Counted from the stretch's first letter, positions 7,409 through 15,979 are shown. The stretch is 64,000 nt of DNA from Hoeflea sp038900095 (GCF_038900095.1 NZ_JBBMQQ010000001.1:62001-126000); one strand, 5' to 3'. Numbers and translations are program-made. The notes: generated by a model from the letters alone, not told the origin.

Positions 7409-8629
7409 ATGAGCAATTCCGGAATTCCGGCCAAGACCGGCATCATGGTGTGTGGCCATGGCAGCCGCAACCAGAATGCCGCGAGGGAATTCGCCACCGT
7501 GGCCGAAGGGCTGAAGGCCCGCTATCCGGATGTGCCGGTGGAATATGGCTACCTGGAATTCTGCAACCCGGTGATCTCCGAAGGGCTCGACCGGCTTCGT
7601 GCCAAGGGCATTACCAGGGTTCTGGCGGTGCCGGGCATGCTGTTTGCCGCAGGCCACGCGAAGAACGACATTCCTTCCGTGCTCAACACCTACCAGGCTC
7701 AGAACCCCGGAATGGTGATCAATTACGGGCGCGAACTGGGCATCGATCTGAAAATGATCAGGGCCGCGGGCGAGCGGATTCAGCAATCGCTCGACAAGGC
7801 CAACAAGGAACTCGGCGAAGTGGCGTTGCACGACACGTTGCTGATGGTGGTTGGCCGCGGTTCGTCTGATCCGGATGCCAATTCCAACGCGTCGAAGGTG
7901 ATGCGGATGCTGTGGGAAGGGTTTGGCTTCGGCTGGGCCGAGACCTGCTATTCGGGCGTCACATTCCCGTTGGTTGGCCCGGGGCTGAGCCATGCGGCCA
8001 AGCTTGGCTACAAGCGCATCATCGTGTTTCCCTACTTCTTGTTCACCGGTGTTCTGGTCAAGCGGATCTACTCGCAGACCGACGAAGTGGCGGCGAACCA
8101 TCCCGATATCCAGTTCGTCAAGGCGTCCTATCTCAACGACCATCCGCTGGTGCTCGACACGTTCCAGGACCGGGTGCAGGAGATCGTCGACGGGCAGGCG
8201 CTGATGAACTGCCAGATGTGCAAGTACCGCGAGCAGGTGCTCGGCTTCGAGGCTGAAGTCGGACTGCCGCAAGAAAGCCATCACCACCATGTCGAGGGCA
8301 TTGGCGGCGGTCTGGAAGATTGTCCCTGCAAGGGCGATTGCGATGCCTCCTGCCGCGAGGAAGAATTCTGCAAGGAACACGGGTTGCCGTGGACGCCGGT
8401 GCACAGCCACGCGAGCCCGGCACCGCTGGAGCCGGTGCATGATCATTCCCACGATCATGACCATGCGCACGGGCATGATCACCATCACCATGACGGGCAC
8501 AGTCACGATCATGGCCACTCCCATGACCACAAGCATGGCGATGACCACGCCCACGATCATCACCATCACCCCTATCCGCATGCCGATCACCCGCATGGGC
8601 CACGCTCGATGGACAAGAAGAAGGTCTGA
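7409..8629 (+). CDS. cbiX: Sirohydrochlorin cobaltochelatase CbiX, long form with Fe-S motif and His-rich tail
   Basis: A 406-residue class II chelatase that inserts cobalt into sirohydrochlorin, the first committed step of the early-cobalt pathway. The N-terminal half (about residues 9-125) has the catalytic histidines (VCGHGSR and FAAGHAKND). The second half (about 140-260) is a degenerate copy with VGRGSSD and YFLFTG lacking them. Next comes the MxCxxC motif at residues 266-271 (MNCQMC), known from Bacillus megaterium CbiX to carry a 4Fe-4S centre, then a Cys-rich patch (DCPCKGDCDASC). Residues of about 343-398 are a tail of alternating His and Asp, presumably for metal storage. Translationally coupled to the upstream small protein and 3 bases from cobH. 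Confidence 0.93.
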   Translation: MSNSGIPAKTGIMVCGHGSRNQNAAREFATVAEGLKARYPDVPVEYGYLEFCNPVISEGLDRLRAKGITRVLAVPGMLFAAGHAKNDIPSVLNTYQAQNPGMVINYGRELGIDLKMIRAAGERIQQSLDKANKELGEVALHDTLLMVVGRGSSDPDANSNASKVMRMLWEGFGFGWAETCYSGVTFPLVGPGLSHAAKLGYKRIIVFPYFLFTGVLVKRIYSQTDEVAANHPDIQFVKASYLNDHPLVLDTFQDRVQEIVDGQALMNCQMCKYREQVLGFEAEVGLPQESHHHHVEGIGGGLEDCPCKGDCDASCREEEFCKEHGLPWTPVHSHASPAPLEPVHDHSHDHDHAHGHDHHHHDGHSHDHGHSHDHKHGDDHAHDHHHHPYPHADHPHGPRSMDKKKV

Positions 8630-8632
8630 GCC

Positions 8633-9274
8633 TTGACCACTTCCGCCCCCATCCGTGACCCGGCGGAAATCTACCGGCGATCCTTTGCCATCATTCGCGC
8701 GGAAGCTGAGCTTGCGCGTTTTGATGCGGCCTCCCAGGACATCGTGGTTCGGATGATCCATGCCTGCGGCATGGTGGATCTGGCTGGCGATATCGTCGTG
8801 TCAGACGGCTTTGCCGCGTCCGCGAGGGCCGCGTTGCAGGCCGGTGCGCCTGTGCTGTGCGATGTGGAGATGGTGCGGCACGGCGTCATCACCCGGCTGA
8901 TGCCTGCGGGCAACGAGGTGGTTTGCCTGCTCAACGATCCGCAAGTGCGCGGGATCGCGGCGCGTGATGCGACCACGCGCTCAGCGGCGCAGGTTGATCT
9001 GTGGGCCGAGCGGATGGGCGGTGCGGTGATTGCCATCGGCAACGCGCCAACAGCGCTGTTCCGGCTGCTCGAACTGATTGATGCGGGGGCGCCAAAGCCT
9101 GCGGCCATCATCGGCGTGCCGGTGGGGTTTGTCGGTGCTGTGGAGAGCAAGGATGCGCTGATTGCCGATCCGCGCGGTGTCGAATTTCTCGCGGTCAGAG
9201 GCCGTCGTGGCGGCAGTGCGCTTGCCAGTTCAGCCGTCAACGCGATTGCCGGAGGGCTTGAAGGTCATGGCTAG
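8633..9274 (+). CDS. cobH: Precorrin-8X methylmutase
   Basis: A 213-residue CobH/CbiC enzyme that moves the C11 methyl to C12 to give hydrogenobyrinate (or the cobalt form). The essential histidine, His43 in Pseudomonas denitrificans CobH, falls at exactly residue 43 here (RMIHACGMVDLA). The rest of the family pattern (VIAIGNAPTALFRLLELI, IIGVPVGFVGAVESK) is intact and the length is typical. Translation most likely starts at TTG 8633, 3 bases after the cbiX stop, since the next in-frame ATG would remove the conserved N-terminal helix. Its 3' end overlaps cobL by 8 bases, consistent with a single operon. Confidence 0.95.
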   Translation: MTTSAPIRDPAEIYRRSFAIIRAEAELARFDAASQDIVVRMIHACGMVDLAGDIVVSDGFAASARAALQAGAPVLCDVEMVRHGVITRLMPAGNEVVCLLNDPQVRGIAARDATTRSAAQVDLWAERMGGAVIAIGNAPTALFRLLELIDAGAPKPAAIIGVPVGFVGAVESKDALIADPRGVEFLAVRGRRGGSALASSAVNAIAGGLEGHG

Positions 9275-10508
9275 CGAAGTGGGAGCCAAGGCTCCGTGGC
9301 TGACCATCATCGGTATCGGCGACAACGGGCTCGACAGCCTGACGCCGCTAGCGCGCACGCTGTTTGATGCGGCTCAGACGATCATCGCACCGGAACGGGT
9401 GCTGGCGCGGATCGATTGCGGGACGCGGGAAACCATCCCCTGGACCTTCGGTATCAAGGAAACGATTGCCTTTGTGCTGGCGCGGCGTGGAACGCCGGTG
9501 ACCATTCTCGCCACCGGTGATCCGATGTTTTACGGTGTTGGCGCCACCCTGATGCGCGACCTCGACAAGGCAGAGATGCGGGTGATCCCGTCGCCGTCGG
9601 CGTTTTCGCTTGCTGCCTCGCGGCTTGGATGGGCGCTGCAGGACGTGGCGATGATTTCGCTGCATGGCCGTTCGGTGCATGGTCTGGCCTCGCATGTGCA
9701 GCCGGGCAACCGGATCCTTGCACTGACATCGAGCGGGCGTACGGTGGTTGAGGCAGCGCAGATCTTGAGCGCGCGCGGCTTTGGCCGGTCCGAGATGCAT
9801 GTGCTTGAACATATCGGCGGGCCGGACGAGCGCATCAAGATATTGCGTGCCGACCGGATTGCTGCCGACAAGCCGGACTTCGCTGATTTCAACACGCTGG
9901 CAATTGCCTGCGAGGCACAGCCTGGAGCAGTTCTGCTGCCGTCCGTTCCTGGACTTCCGGACGAGGCTTTCGAGCATGACGGGCAGCTGACCAAACGCGA
10001 GGTCAGGGCGGTGACGCTGGCCCGGCTTGGCCCGGTTCCGGGCGGGCTGATGTGGGATGTCGGCGCGGGCTGTGGCTCGATCGGGATCGAATGGATTCGT
10101 TCGGCGCGCGGAGCCAAGGCCATCGCCATTGAAGCCAGTGAAGCGCGCCGGACCATGATGGCGCACAACGCGCTAACACTGGGCGCGCCGGGGCTGGATA
10201 TCATTGCCGGCACCGCGCCGGATGCGCTTGCTGATCTTGCGATGCCGGATGCTGTTTTCATCGGCGGCGGCATCTCGCATGACGGTGTGTTTGAAGTAGC
10301 ATGGGACGCACTCAAGCCGTCCGGGCGGATGGTTGCCAATGCGGTGACGGTGGAGGGCGAGGCGCGTTTGTTTGCGCTGCAGGCGGTGCATGGCGGTGAG
10401 CTGATCCGCATGCAGGTGAGCCGCGCCGAACCGGTTGGCCGCTATCTTGGATGGAAGCCGATGATGCCGGTGACGCTCTGGTCGGTGACAAAGGGACTGG
10501 ACGCATGA
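9267..10508 (+). CDS. cobL: Precorrin-6Y C5,15-methyltransferase (decarboxylating), CbiE-CbiT fusion
   Basis: A 413-residue bifunctional enzyme. The N-terminal CbiE-like domain (about residues 10-205) is a tetrapyrrole methylase for C5 (WLTIIGIGDNGLDSLTP, ILATGDPMFYGVG). The C-terminal CbiT-like domain (about 225-410) is a Rossmann SAM methyltransferase for C15 with decarboxylation of the C12 acetate (MWDVGAGCGSIGIEWIR, DAVFIGGGISHDG). ATG 9267 overlaps the end of cobH and is preferred to the longer frame from 9162. The stop overlaps the cobI start as ATGA. The same fusion is found in aerobic-pathway CobL, so it does not decide which route is used. Confidence 0.95.
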   Translation: MASEVGAKAPWLTIIGIGDNGLDSLTPLARTLFDAAQTIIAPERVLARIDCGTRETIPWTFGIKETIAFVLARRGTPVTILATGDPMFYGVGATLMRDLDKAEMRVIPSPSAFSLAASRLGWALQDVAMISLHGRSVHGLASHVQPGNRILALTSSGRTVVEAAQILSARGFGRSEMHVLEHIGGPDERIKILRADRIAADKPDFADFNTLAIACEAQPGAVLLPSVPGLPDEAFEHDGQLTKREVRAVTLARLGPVPGGLMWDVGAGCGSIGIEWIRSARGAKAIAIEASEARRTMMAHNALTLGAPGLDIIAGTAPDALADLAMPDAVFIGGGISHDGVFEVAWDALKPSGRMVANAVTVEGEARLFALQAVHGGELIRMQVSRAEPVGRYLGWKPMMPVTLWSVTKGLDA

Positions 10509-11233
10509 GCGGCAAACTGTATGGCCTCGGGCTTGGTCCGGGTGATCCGGACCTGATCACGTTGAAGGCACACAAGATCCTGCAGGGCGTTCCGGTGATC
10601 GCCTGGCCGGCGCCGGATACGGGGCCGAGTTTTGCCCGCTCGATTGCCGCGCCGCACTTGCCCGGCGGGCAGGTGGAGATCCCGATCGTGATGCCGATGC
10701 GGACCGAACGGTTTCCTGCACGCGAAGTTTACGACAAGGCATCCGCCGAAATTTCAGCGCATCTCGATGCGGGCCGTGACGTTGCGGTGCTGTGCGAGGG
10801 CGATCCGTTTTTCTATGGCTCGTTCATGTATCTCTATGAGCGGCTGGCTTCGGATTACGACACCGAAGTGGTTCCGGGCGTGTCCTCGATGATGGCTGCG
10901 GCGAGTGCCGCGGGGCGTCCGCTGGCTGCGCGCAACGATGTGCTCAGCGTTGTGCCGGGTCCACTTAGCGATGAAGAGCTCACAAATAGAATCAACGCCG
11001 CAGATGCATTAGCGGTCATTAAGATAGGTAGACATTTCAATCGCTTGAGAGCGCTGATTGAAAAGTTGAATCTGCTGCCTCATGCAATCTATGCAGAACG
11101 CGTTTCGCTTGATTCCGAACGGCTGATGCCGCTTGCCGAAGTCCCCGAGGACACGGCTCCGTATTTTTCGATGATCCTGATTTACAAGGGCGGCGAGGAC
11201 TGGGTCCACGCCTTGCCCGGGGGCAAAACATGA
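10505..11233 (+). CDS. cobI: Precorrin-2 C20-methyltransferase
   Basis: A 242-residue class III tetrapyrrole methylase that methylates C20 of precorrin-2 (CobI) or cobalt-precorrin-2 (CbiL). The signature blocks are GLGLGPGDPDLITLKA at the N-terminus, VAVLCEGDPFFYGSFMYLY in the middle and VVPGVSSMMAAASAAG. It starts in an ATGA overlap with cobL and ends in an ATGA overlap with the cbiG-cobJ gene. A stretch of about 45 codons (about 10975-11110) is much poorer in GC than its surroundings and uses AGA three times and ATA and TTA once each, all rare elsewhere in this window. The reading frame and protein family are unaffected. Confidence 0.93.
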   Translation: MSGKLYGLGLGPGDPDLITLKAHKILQGVPVIAWPAPDTGPSFARSIAAPHLPGGQVEIPIVMPMRTERFPAREVYDKASAEISAHLDAGRDVAVLCEGDPFFYGSFMYLYERLASDYDTEVVPGVSSMMAAASAAGRPLAARNDVLSVVPGPLSDEELTNRINAADALAVIKIGRHFNRLRALIEKLNLLPHAIYAERVSLDSERLMPLAEVPEDTAPYFSMILIYKGGEDWVHALPGGKT

Positions 11234-13080
11234 CTGCATCTCCCGCCATCATCATTCTTTCCGATGCAGCCTTACCGATGGCGCAGCGCATTGCCGCGGC
11301 TACCGGTGGCGAGGTGCATGGACTGGCGCGACGTATCACCCAAACAGTTGACGTAACCTTTACAGAGGTGGGCAGTCATCTGGAAAACCTGTTCCGGGAT
11401 GGACGGCCGATCATCGCGGTGATGGCTGCCGGCGCGGTGATCCGCCTGCTGGCTCCACACCTCACGGACAAGACGACTGAGCCTGCGGTAATTGCGGTTG
11501 CGGAAGACGGCTCGGCTGTGGTGCCGCTTCTGGGCGGGCATCACGGAGCCAATGACCTGGCGCGCAAGATTGCGGATCTGGTTGAGGGCGTTGCCGCCAT
11601 CACCACGGCAGGCGATGTGAAATTCGGCATCGCGCTGGATGCACCGCCGGAAGGCTGGGTGCTCGCCAATCCTGAAAACGCCAAGCAGGTGATGGCTGAC
11701 CTGGTGGCTGGCCGTTCCGTTCGGCTTGAAGGTGAAGCCCGATGGCTGACGGAGAGTGGTCTGGATTTCTCAGCGGATGGCGAGGTTGTTGTGGCTGTCT
11801 CTGACAAGGCCGTCACGCCGCCTGCAAACGGGTTGCTGTATCTTCCCAAGACGCTCGTGATTGGCATCGGCTGCGAACGTGGTGCAAGTGGTGAGGAAGC
11901 GCTTTCGCTGGCGCTGGAAAGCCTCACCGAAGCTGGTCTCGCACCTGCGTCAGTCGGGCAGGTCGCGTCGATTGACGTGAAGGCCGATGAGGCAGCGGTG
12001 CACCATGTGGCGAGCCATTTCGGTTGCCCGGCGCGGTTCTTCGATGCGGCAACGCTGGAAGCTGAAACGCCGCGGCTGAAACATCCGTCTGATATCGTCT
12101 TTACCGAAGTCGGGTGCCATGGCGTGTCCGAAGGCGCTGCATTGGCTGCTGTTGGGCCGTCGGGTGAGCTGATCGCGGAGAAGCGTAAGAGCAAGCGCGC
12201 CACCTGTGCCATCGGCCGGGCGACGGGGCCTTTCACGCAAGCCAACCTGCCGGGCAGGGCGCGGGGCAAGCTGATGGTGGTTGGCATCGGGCCGGGGTCT
12301 GATGGCTGGCGCTCGCCGGAGGTTTCGCAGATGGTGGCGGCATCGACCGATCTGGTCGGCTATTCACTTTATCTCGATCTGCTCGGGCCGCTGACCAAGG
12401 GCAAGACGCGGCACGACTTCGACCTTGGCAAGGAAGAGGCGCGGGTGCGCCACGCCATGGAACTGGCAGGCGAAGGCAAGTCGGTGGCGCTGGTCTGTTC
12501 CGGCGACGCCGGGATCTATGCGATGGCGACGCTGGTGTTCGAACTGCTCGACAAGTCGGACGGGCCGGAGGGATTGACCGCAGAAGCTCGGCGGATAGAG
12601 ATTGCGGTGTCACCGGGTATCTCGGCGCTGCAGGCAGCCGCCGCGCGCGCCGGTGCGCCGCTGGGGCATGATTTCTGCACCATCTCGCTGTCGGACCTGC
12701 TGACGCCCTGGGAGGACATCAAGCGCCGGGTGACGGCTGCGGGCGAGGGCGACTTCGTCATCGCGTTCTACAATCCGGTGTCGAAGAAGCGCCGGACGCA
12801 ACTGGCCTGGGCGCGCGACAAGCTGCTCGAGCATCGCCCGGCGTCCACGCCAGTAATCCTTGCCACCAATCTGGGCCGCGAGGGCGAGCTGATCCGCATC
12901 GTGCCGCTGGGCTCGCTCAATGTCGATGATGTCGACATGCTGACGGTGGTGGTGGTCGGCTCGTCCAATTCCACAACCGTGGCCACCGGTGACGGCAAGG
13001 CTTGGGTCTATACTCCGCGCGGTTACGCGCGCAAGGAAGGCACAGCCATGACATCCAATGTTTCAGGAGACGCGGCATGA
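11230..13080 (+). CDS. CbiG-CobJ fusion: cobalt-precorrin-5A hydrolase / precorrin-3B C17-methyltransferase
   Basis: A 616-residue two-domain protein. Residues of about 1-340 are CbiG: an N-terminal region with VMAAGAVIRLLAPHLTDKTT, a linker, and the C-terminal CbiG module with VIGIGCERGASGEEALSLAL and TEVGCHGVSEGAAL. CbiG opens the ring-A lactone and releases acetaldehyde in the early-cobalt pathway. Residues of about 349-600 are a CobJ/CbiH methylase (MVVGIGPGSDGWRSPEV, CSGDAGIYAMA, DFVIAFYNPVSKKR), which methylates C17 with ring contraction. The fusion is known in several bacteria. Start and stop are both ATGA overlaps with cobI and cobM. Presence of CbiG argues for, but does not prove, the anaerobic-type route. 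Confidence 0.92.
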   Translation: MTASPAIIILSDAALPMAQRIAAATGGEVHGLARRITQTVDVTFTEVGSHLENLFRDGRPIIAVMAAGAVIRLLAPHLTDKTTEPAVIAVAEDGSAVVPLLGGHHGANDLARKIADLVEGVAAITTAGDVKFGIALDAPPEGWVLANPENAKQVMADLVAGRSVRLEGEARWLTESGLDFSADGEVVVAVSDKAVTPPANGLLYLPKTLVIGIGCERGASGEEALSLALESLTEAGLAPASVGQVASIDVKADEAAVHHVASHFGCPARFFDAATLEAETPRLKHPSDIVFTEVGCHGVSEGAALAAVGPSGELIAEKRKSKRATCAIGRATGPFTQANLPGRARGKLMVVGIGPGSDGWRSPEVSQMVAASTDLVGYSLYLDLLGPLTKGKTRHDFDLGKEEARVRHAMELAGEGKSVALVCSGDAGIYAMATLVFELLDKSDGPEGLTAEARRIEIAVSPGISALQAAAARAGAPLGHDFCTISLSDLLTPWEDIKRRVTAAGEGDFVIAFYNPVSKKRRTQLAWARDKLLEHRPASTPVILATNLGREGELIRIVPLGSLNVDDVDMLTVVVVGSSNSTTVATGDGKAWVYTPRGYARKEGTAMTSNVSGDAA

Positions 13081-13859
13081 CCGTCTATTTCATCGGCGCC
13101 GGTCCCGGCGCACCCGACCTCATCACCGTGCGCGGTCTCAAGCTGATCGAACGCTGCCCGGTGTGCCTCTATGCGGGCTCGCTGGTGCCGGAAGAAATTG
13201 TCCACGCCGCGCCGAAGGATGCGCTGGTCAAGGACACCGCGCCGATGCATCTCGACGAGATCATTGCCGACATGAAAACCGCCCATGAGGCAGGGCAGGA
13301 TGTGGCGCGGGTGCATTCGGGCGATCCGGCGATCTATGGCGCGGTGGCCGAGCAGATGCGGCGGCTCGATGCGCTGGGGATCGATTACGAAGTGGTGCCT
13401 GGCGTGCCGGCATTCGCCGGGGTTGCCGCACGGCTCGCCACCGAGCTGACGCTGCCCGAGATCGCCCAGACGGTGATCATCACCCGCACCGGCATGAAGG
13501 CGTCGTCGATGCCTGAATTCGAGCAGCTGGAGATCCTCGGCCAGTCACGGGCGACGCTGGCGATCCATCTGTCTATCCGCAATCTCGATTATGTGCGCCG
13601 GTCGCTGGAACCGTTCTACGGCGCCGACTGTCCGGTGGTGATTGCCTACCGCGCCACCTGGCCGGACGAGCTGTTCATCCGCACCACGCTTGAAGGCATG
13701 AAGGAAGAGGTGCGCAAGCACAAGATCACCCGCACGGCGCTGATCATGGTCGGCAAGGTGTTCGGCGACGTCAACTTCCGCGACAGCGATCTCTACAATG
13801 CCGAGTACTCGCATGTGCTTCGGAATGTCGGGAAAAAGAAAAAGGCGAAGGTGGCGTAG
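13077..13859 (+). CDS. cobM: Precorrin-4 C11-methyltransferase
   Basis: A 260-residue class III methylase of the CobM/CbiF type that methylates C11 of precorrin-4. Signature blocks are FIGAGPGAPDLITVRGLKLI, CLYAGSLVPEEI, VARVHSGDPAIYGAVAEQM and VVPGVPAFAGVAARLATELT. The length is typical. The start ATG overlaps the cbiG-cobJ stop; an in-frame extension upstream to 13002 is only read-through of the other gene's region. It is the last gene of the plus-strand run that starts at 7166. A palindromic repeat lies between its end and the convergent cobK. Confidence 0.95.
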   Translation: MTVYFIGAGPGAPDLITVRGLKLIERCPVCLYAGSLVPEEIVHAAPKDALVKDTAPMHLDEIIADMKTAHEAGQDVARVHSGDPAIYGAVAEQMRRLDALGIDYEVVPGVPAFAGVAARLATELTLPEIAQTVIITRTGMKASSMPEFEQLEILGQSRATLAIHLSIRNLDYVRRSLEPFYGADCPVVIAYRATWPDELFIRTTLEGMKEEVRKHKITRTALIMVGKVFGDVNFRDSDLYNAEYSHVLRNVGKKKKAKVA

Positions 13860-13933
13860 CACTTACCATTCGGCGGAATCTCAACTGCTGCTTGGGCCAC
13901 AATTTAAATCCCGTAATCCCGGACTTTAAGTCT

Positions 13934-14048
13934 CCGTCATCCCGGCCTTGAGCCGGGATCCAGCGACCCGGCGTCTGCCGGGTCAAGAGACTCTATCAGC
14001 CCAAGGACTTGGGCTTGCTGGATGCCGGATCGGGGTCCGGCATGACGG
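13934..14048. repeat. Palindromic intergenic repeat with nested hairpins
   Basis: A 115-base element between convergent cobM and cobK. The ends are complementary (CCGTCATCCCGG at 13934 and CCGGCATGACGG ending at 14048). Inside are further hairpins: CCGGC-CTTGA-GCCGG, ACCCGGC-GTCT-GCCGGGT and AGCCCAAG-GA-CTTGGGCT. A partial copy of the end motif (GTAATCCCGG) precedes it. The GTCATCCCGG...GATCCAGC pattern is typical of dispersed alphaproteobacterial intergenic palindromes. It probably also ends both transcripts. I saw no second copy in this window. Confidence 0.75.
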
Positions 14049-14078
14049 AGCGCGAGGCATGTCATGCGCGCCTCAATC

Positions 14079-14771
14079 TCACCGCCCGACCATGACCACC
14101 GGCAGGCCCAGATCCCGCGCAGCTTCGATCTTGGCGTAGGCGGACTTGCCGCCGGAATTGCGGCAGACGATGTGGGTGATGGAGTGGGCGATCAGCAGCA
14201 TTGTTTCTACCGCTGCGGTATCGCCCGGACGTCCCAGGATCAGCGCGTGATCGGCTAGTTCAAGCGGCCGCTCCGGCGCGTCGATCATGCGGACGACGAA
14301 ATGCACGTCGTCGCGGGTGGCGAACAGGCCGATGTGCTGAGAGCCGAGCGCCAGCAGCACCCGGGCGCGGGGCGGGATGGCATCGCGGGCCTGTTCCAGT
14401 GTTTCAACTTCTATCCAGGTGTCACCGGTCTGTTTTGCCCATGGGGTGCGGGTGCGGATGTCGAGCGGCACATCTGCAATCGCTGCGGCCTCGACGGCGT
14501 TGGCACTGATCTGGCGGGCGAAGGGATGGGTGGCGTCAATCAGGCGTGTCACGCCTGCCTCGCGAAGATAGCGGGCCAGCCCTTCAATGCCGCCGAAGCC
14601 GCCGGTGCGGACTTCGCCGTCAAGCGGCGCGGGCTCCCTGGTGCGGCCGGCAAGCGAGGTGATGATGCGGGCTTCGGGCTTTGCCGCGACCAGTTCCTTC
14701 GCCAGGTCCGCGGCTTCCCTTGTGCCGCCGAGGATCAGGATGGTTTCCGTTGGCTGCGGGTCATTCGGCAT
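14079..14771 (-). CDS. cobK: Precorrin-6A reductase
   Basis: A 230-residue NAD(P)H-dependent reductase of the CobK/CbiJ family that reduces (cobalt-)precorrin-6A to 6B. Family blocks are TILILGGTREAADLAKEL at the N-terminus, IDATHPFARQISANA and HIVCRNSGGKSAYAKIEAA near the C-terminus. ATG 14771 overlaps the cbiD stop by 11 bases. A longer start at 14792 adds seven residues (MPEHCSP) that are not family-like. Read with cbiD as a two-gene minus-strand operon facing the cobH-M operon. Confidence 0.93.
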   Translation of the reverse strand: MPNDPQPTETILILGGTREAADLAKELVAAKPEARIITSLAGRTREPAPLDGEVRTGGFGGIEGLARYLREAGVTRLIDATHPFARQISANAVEAAAIADVPLDIRTRTPWAKQTGDTWIEVETLEQARDAIPPRARVLLALGSQHIGLFATRDDVHFVVRMIDAPERPLELADHALILGRPGDTAAVETMLLIAHSITHIVCRNSGGKSAYAKIEAARDLGLPVVMVGR

Positions 14772-15870
14772 GGGCGAGCAATGCTCCGGCACGGTCGGTG
14801 ACCATCAGGTCTACGGCAACGGGTGCGCCACGCAATGTTTCGAGTGCGGCAGCGCGGGCCCGGGCCGCGATGACGGTTGGGAGGTTGATGCCCTGATCGC
14901 GAGTCAATTCAAGGGCTTCCATCGCGGTGTTGGCAAGTTGAATCCGCTTCTGCAACGCCGCATCAGCCCCCAGTTCCGCTGCACGGGCTGCCAGCCATTC
15001 CATGTCGACCTGGCTGCGGCCCGAATGCAGATCCAGAGCCCCCTGGGCGAGCTTGCACATCTTGGCAAAGCCGCCAGCGATGGTCAGGCGCGGCACCGGG
15101 TGGACGCGGAGATACTTGAGCAAGCCGCCGGCGAAATCCCCCATGTCGAGACAGGCGAGATCGGACAGGCCATGAAATGCCTGCGCGGTCTTTTCCGAGC
15201 TCGAGCCGGTGGCGCCGAGCACATGCGGGAAGCCTTCGGCGCGAGCGACATCAATGCCGCGATGGATCGAGTGGATCCAGGCGGCGCAGGAATAGGGATG
15301 AACGATGCCGGTGGTGCCGAGTACGGACAGTCCGCCGATGATGCCGAGCCGCGGGTTCCAGGTTTGCAGGGCCAGTTCGGCGCCATTCTCGATAGCGATT
15401 TCGATCTCGATGTCTGGCGCAATGCCGTGCTTCGCACACAGGGCTGTGACGACCTCGGTCATCATCCGGCGCGGCACCGGATTGATGGCGGCTTCCCCCA
15501 CCGGGATCGGCAGCCCGTTCTTGGTGACCGTGCCGACGCCAATGCCCGCCTTGAAGACGATGCCGGTGCCTTGGGGCAGGCGGTGTACACTTGCCATGAC
15601 AAGCGCACCGTGGGTGACGTCCGGGTCGTCGCCGGCGTCCTTGATGATGCCTGCCATGGCGTGGTTGTCGGTGATGGTTTCGCGGGCGAGCGCGAAGCTC
15701 GGGGTCTCGCCCTTGGGCAGGGTGATTTCCACCGGATCGGGGAAGTCGCCGGTCAGCAATGCGGTCAGTGCGGCCTTGGTTCCAGCGGTGGCACAGGCGC
15801 CGGTTGTCCAGCCGCGGCGCAGTGCGGTGGCGGGTTTTTCCAGCCGGATTTCGTTTTCGCCAGCGTCCAT
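14761..15870 (-). CDS. cbiD: Cobalt-precorrin-5B C1-methyltransferase
   Basis: A 369-residue CbiD enzyme that methylates C1 of cobalt-precorrin-5B in the anaerobic pathway; aerobic organisms use the unrelated CobF. The N-terminal signature is LRRGWTTGACATAGTKAAL, and GTTGIVHPYSCAAWIHSI and a later VLGATGSSSEKTAQ block are further family regions. ATG 15870 (MDAGENEIRL) is used because it is close to the conserved start; the longer open frame to 16083 runs antisense into cobA. The 109-base divergent spacer to cobA must carry promoters for both directions. Its presence together with CbiG and CbiX is the main evidence for the early-cobalt branch. Confidence 0.95.
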   Translation of the reverse strand: MDAGENEIRLEKPATALRRGWTTGACATAGTKAALTALLTGDFPDPVEITLPKGETPSFALARETITDNHAMAGIIKDAGDDPDVTHGALVMASVHRLPQGTGIVFKAGIGVGTVTKNGLPIPVGEAAINPVPRRMMTEVVTALCAKHGIAPDIEIEIAIENGAELALQTWNPRLGIIGGLSVLGTTGIVHPYSCAAWIHSIHRGIDVARAEGFPHVLGATGSSSEKTAQAFHGLSDLACLDMGDFAGGLLKYLRVHPVPRLTIAGGFAKMCKLAQGALDLHSGRSQVDMEWLAARAAELGADAALQKRIQLANTAMEALELTRDQGINLPTVIAARARAAALETLRGAPVAVDLMVTDRAGALLAHAE

Positions 15871-15979
15871 GTCGCAGTTCCCGGTCGTGTCTTGCCTGTT
15901 GCCGTTATAGAGTGCGATTGATACGGGTGTAACCCATGGTGATTTGCAGCAGTTACCGCACGAGCGTGAACGGAAAAGC

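Noticed and set aside
15871..15979. Possible cobalamin riboswitch in the cbiD-cobA divergent spacer
   Set aside because: Only 109 bases, too short for the full B12 riboswitch, and none of the conserved boxes is present.
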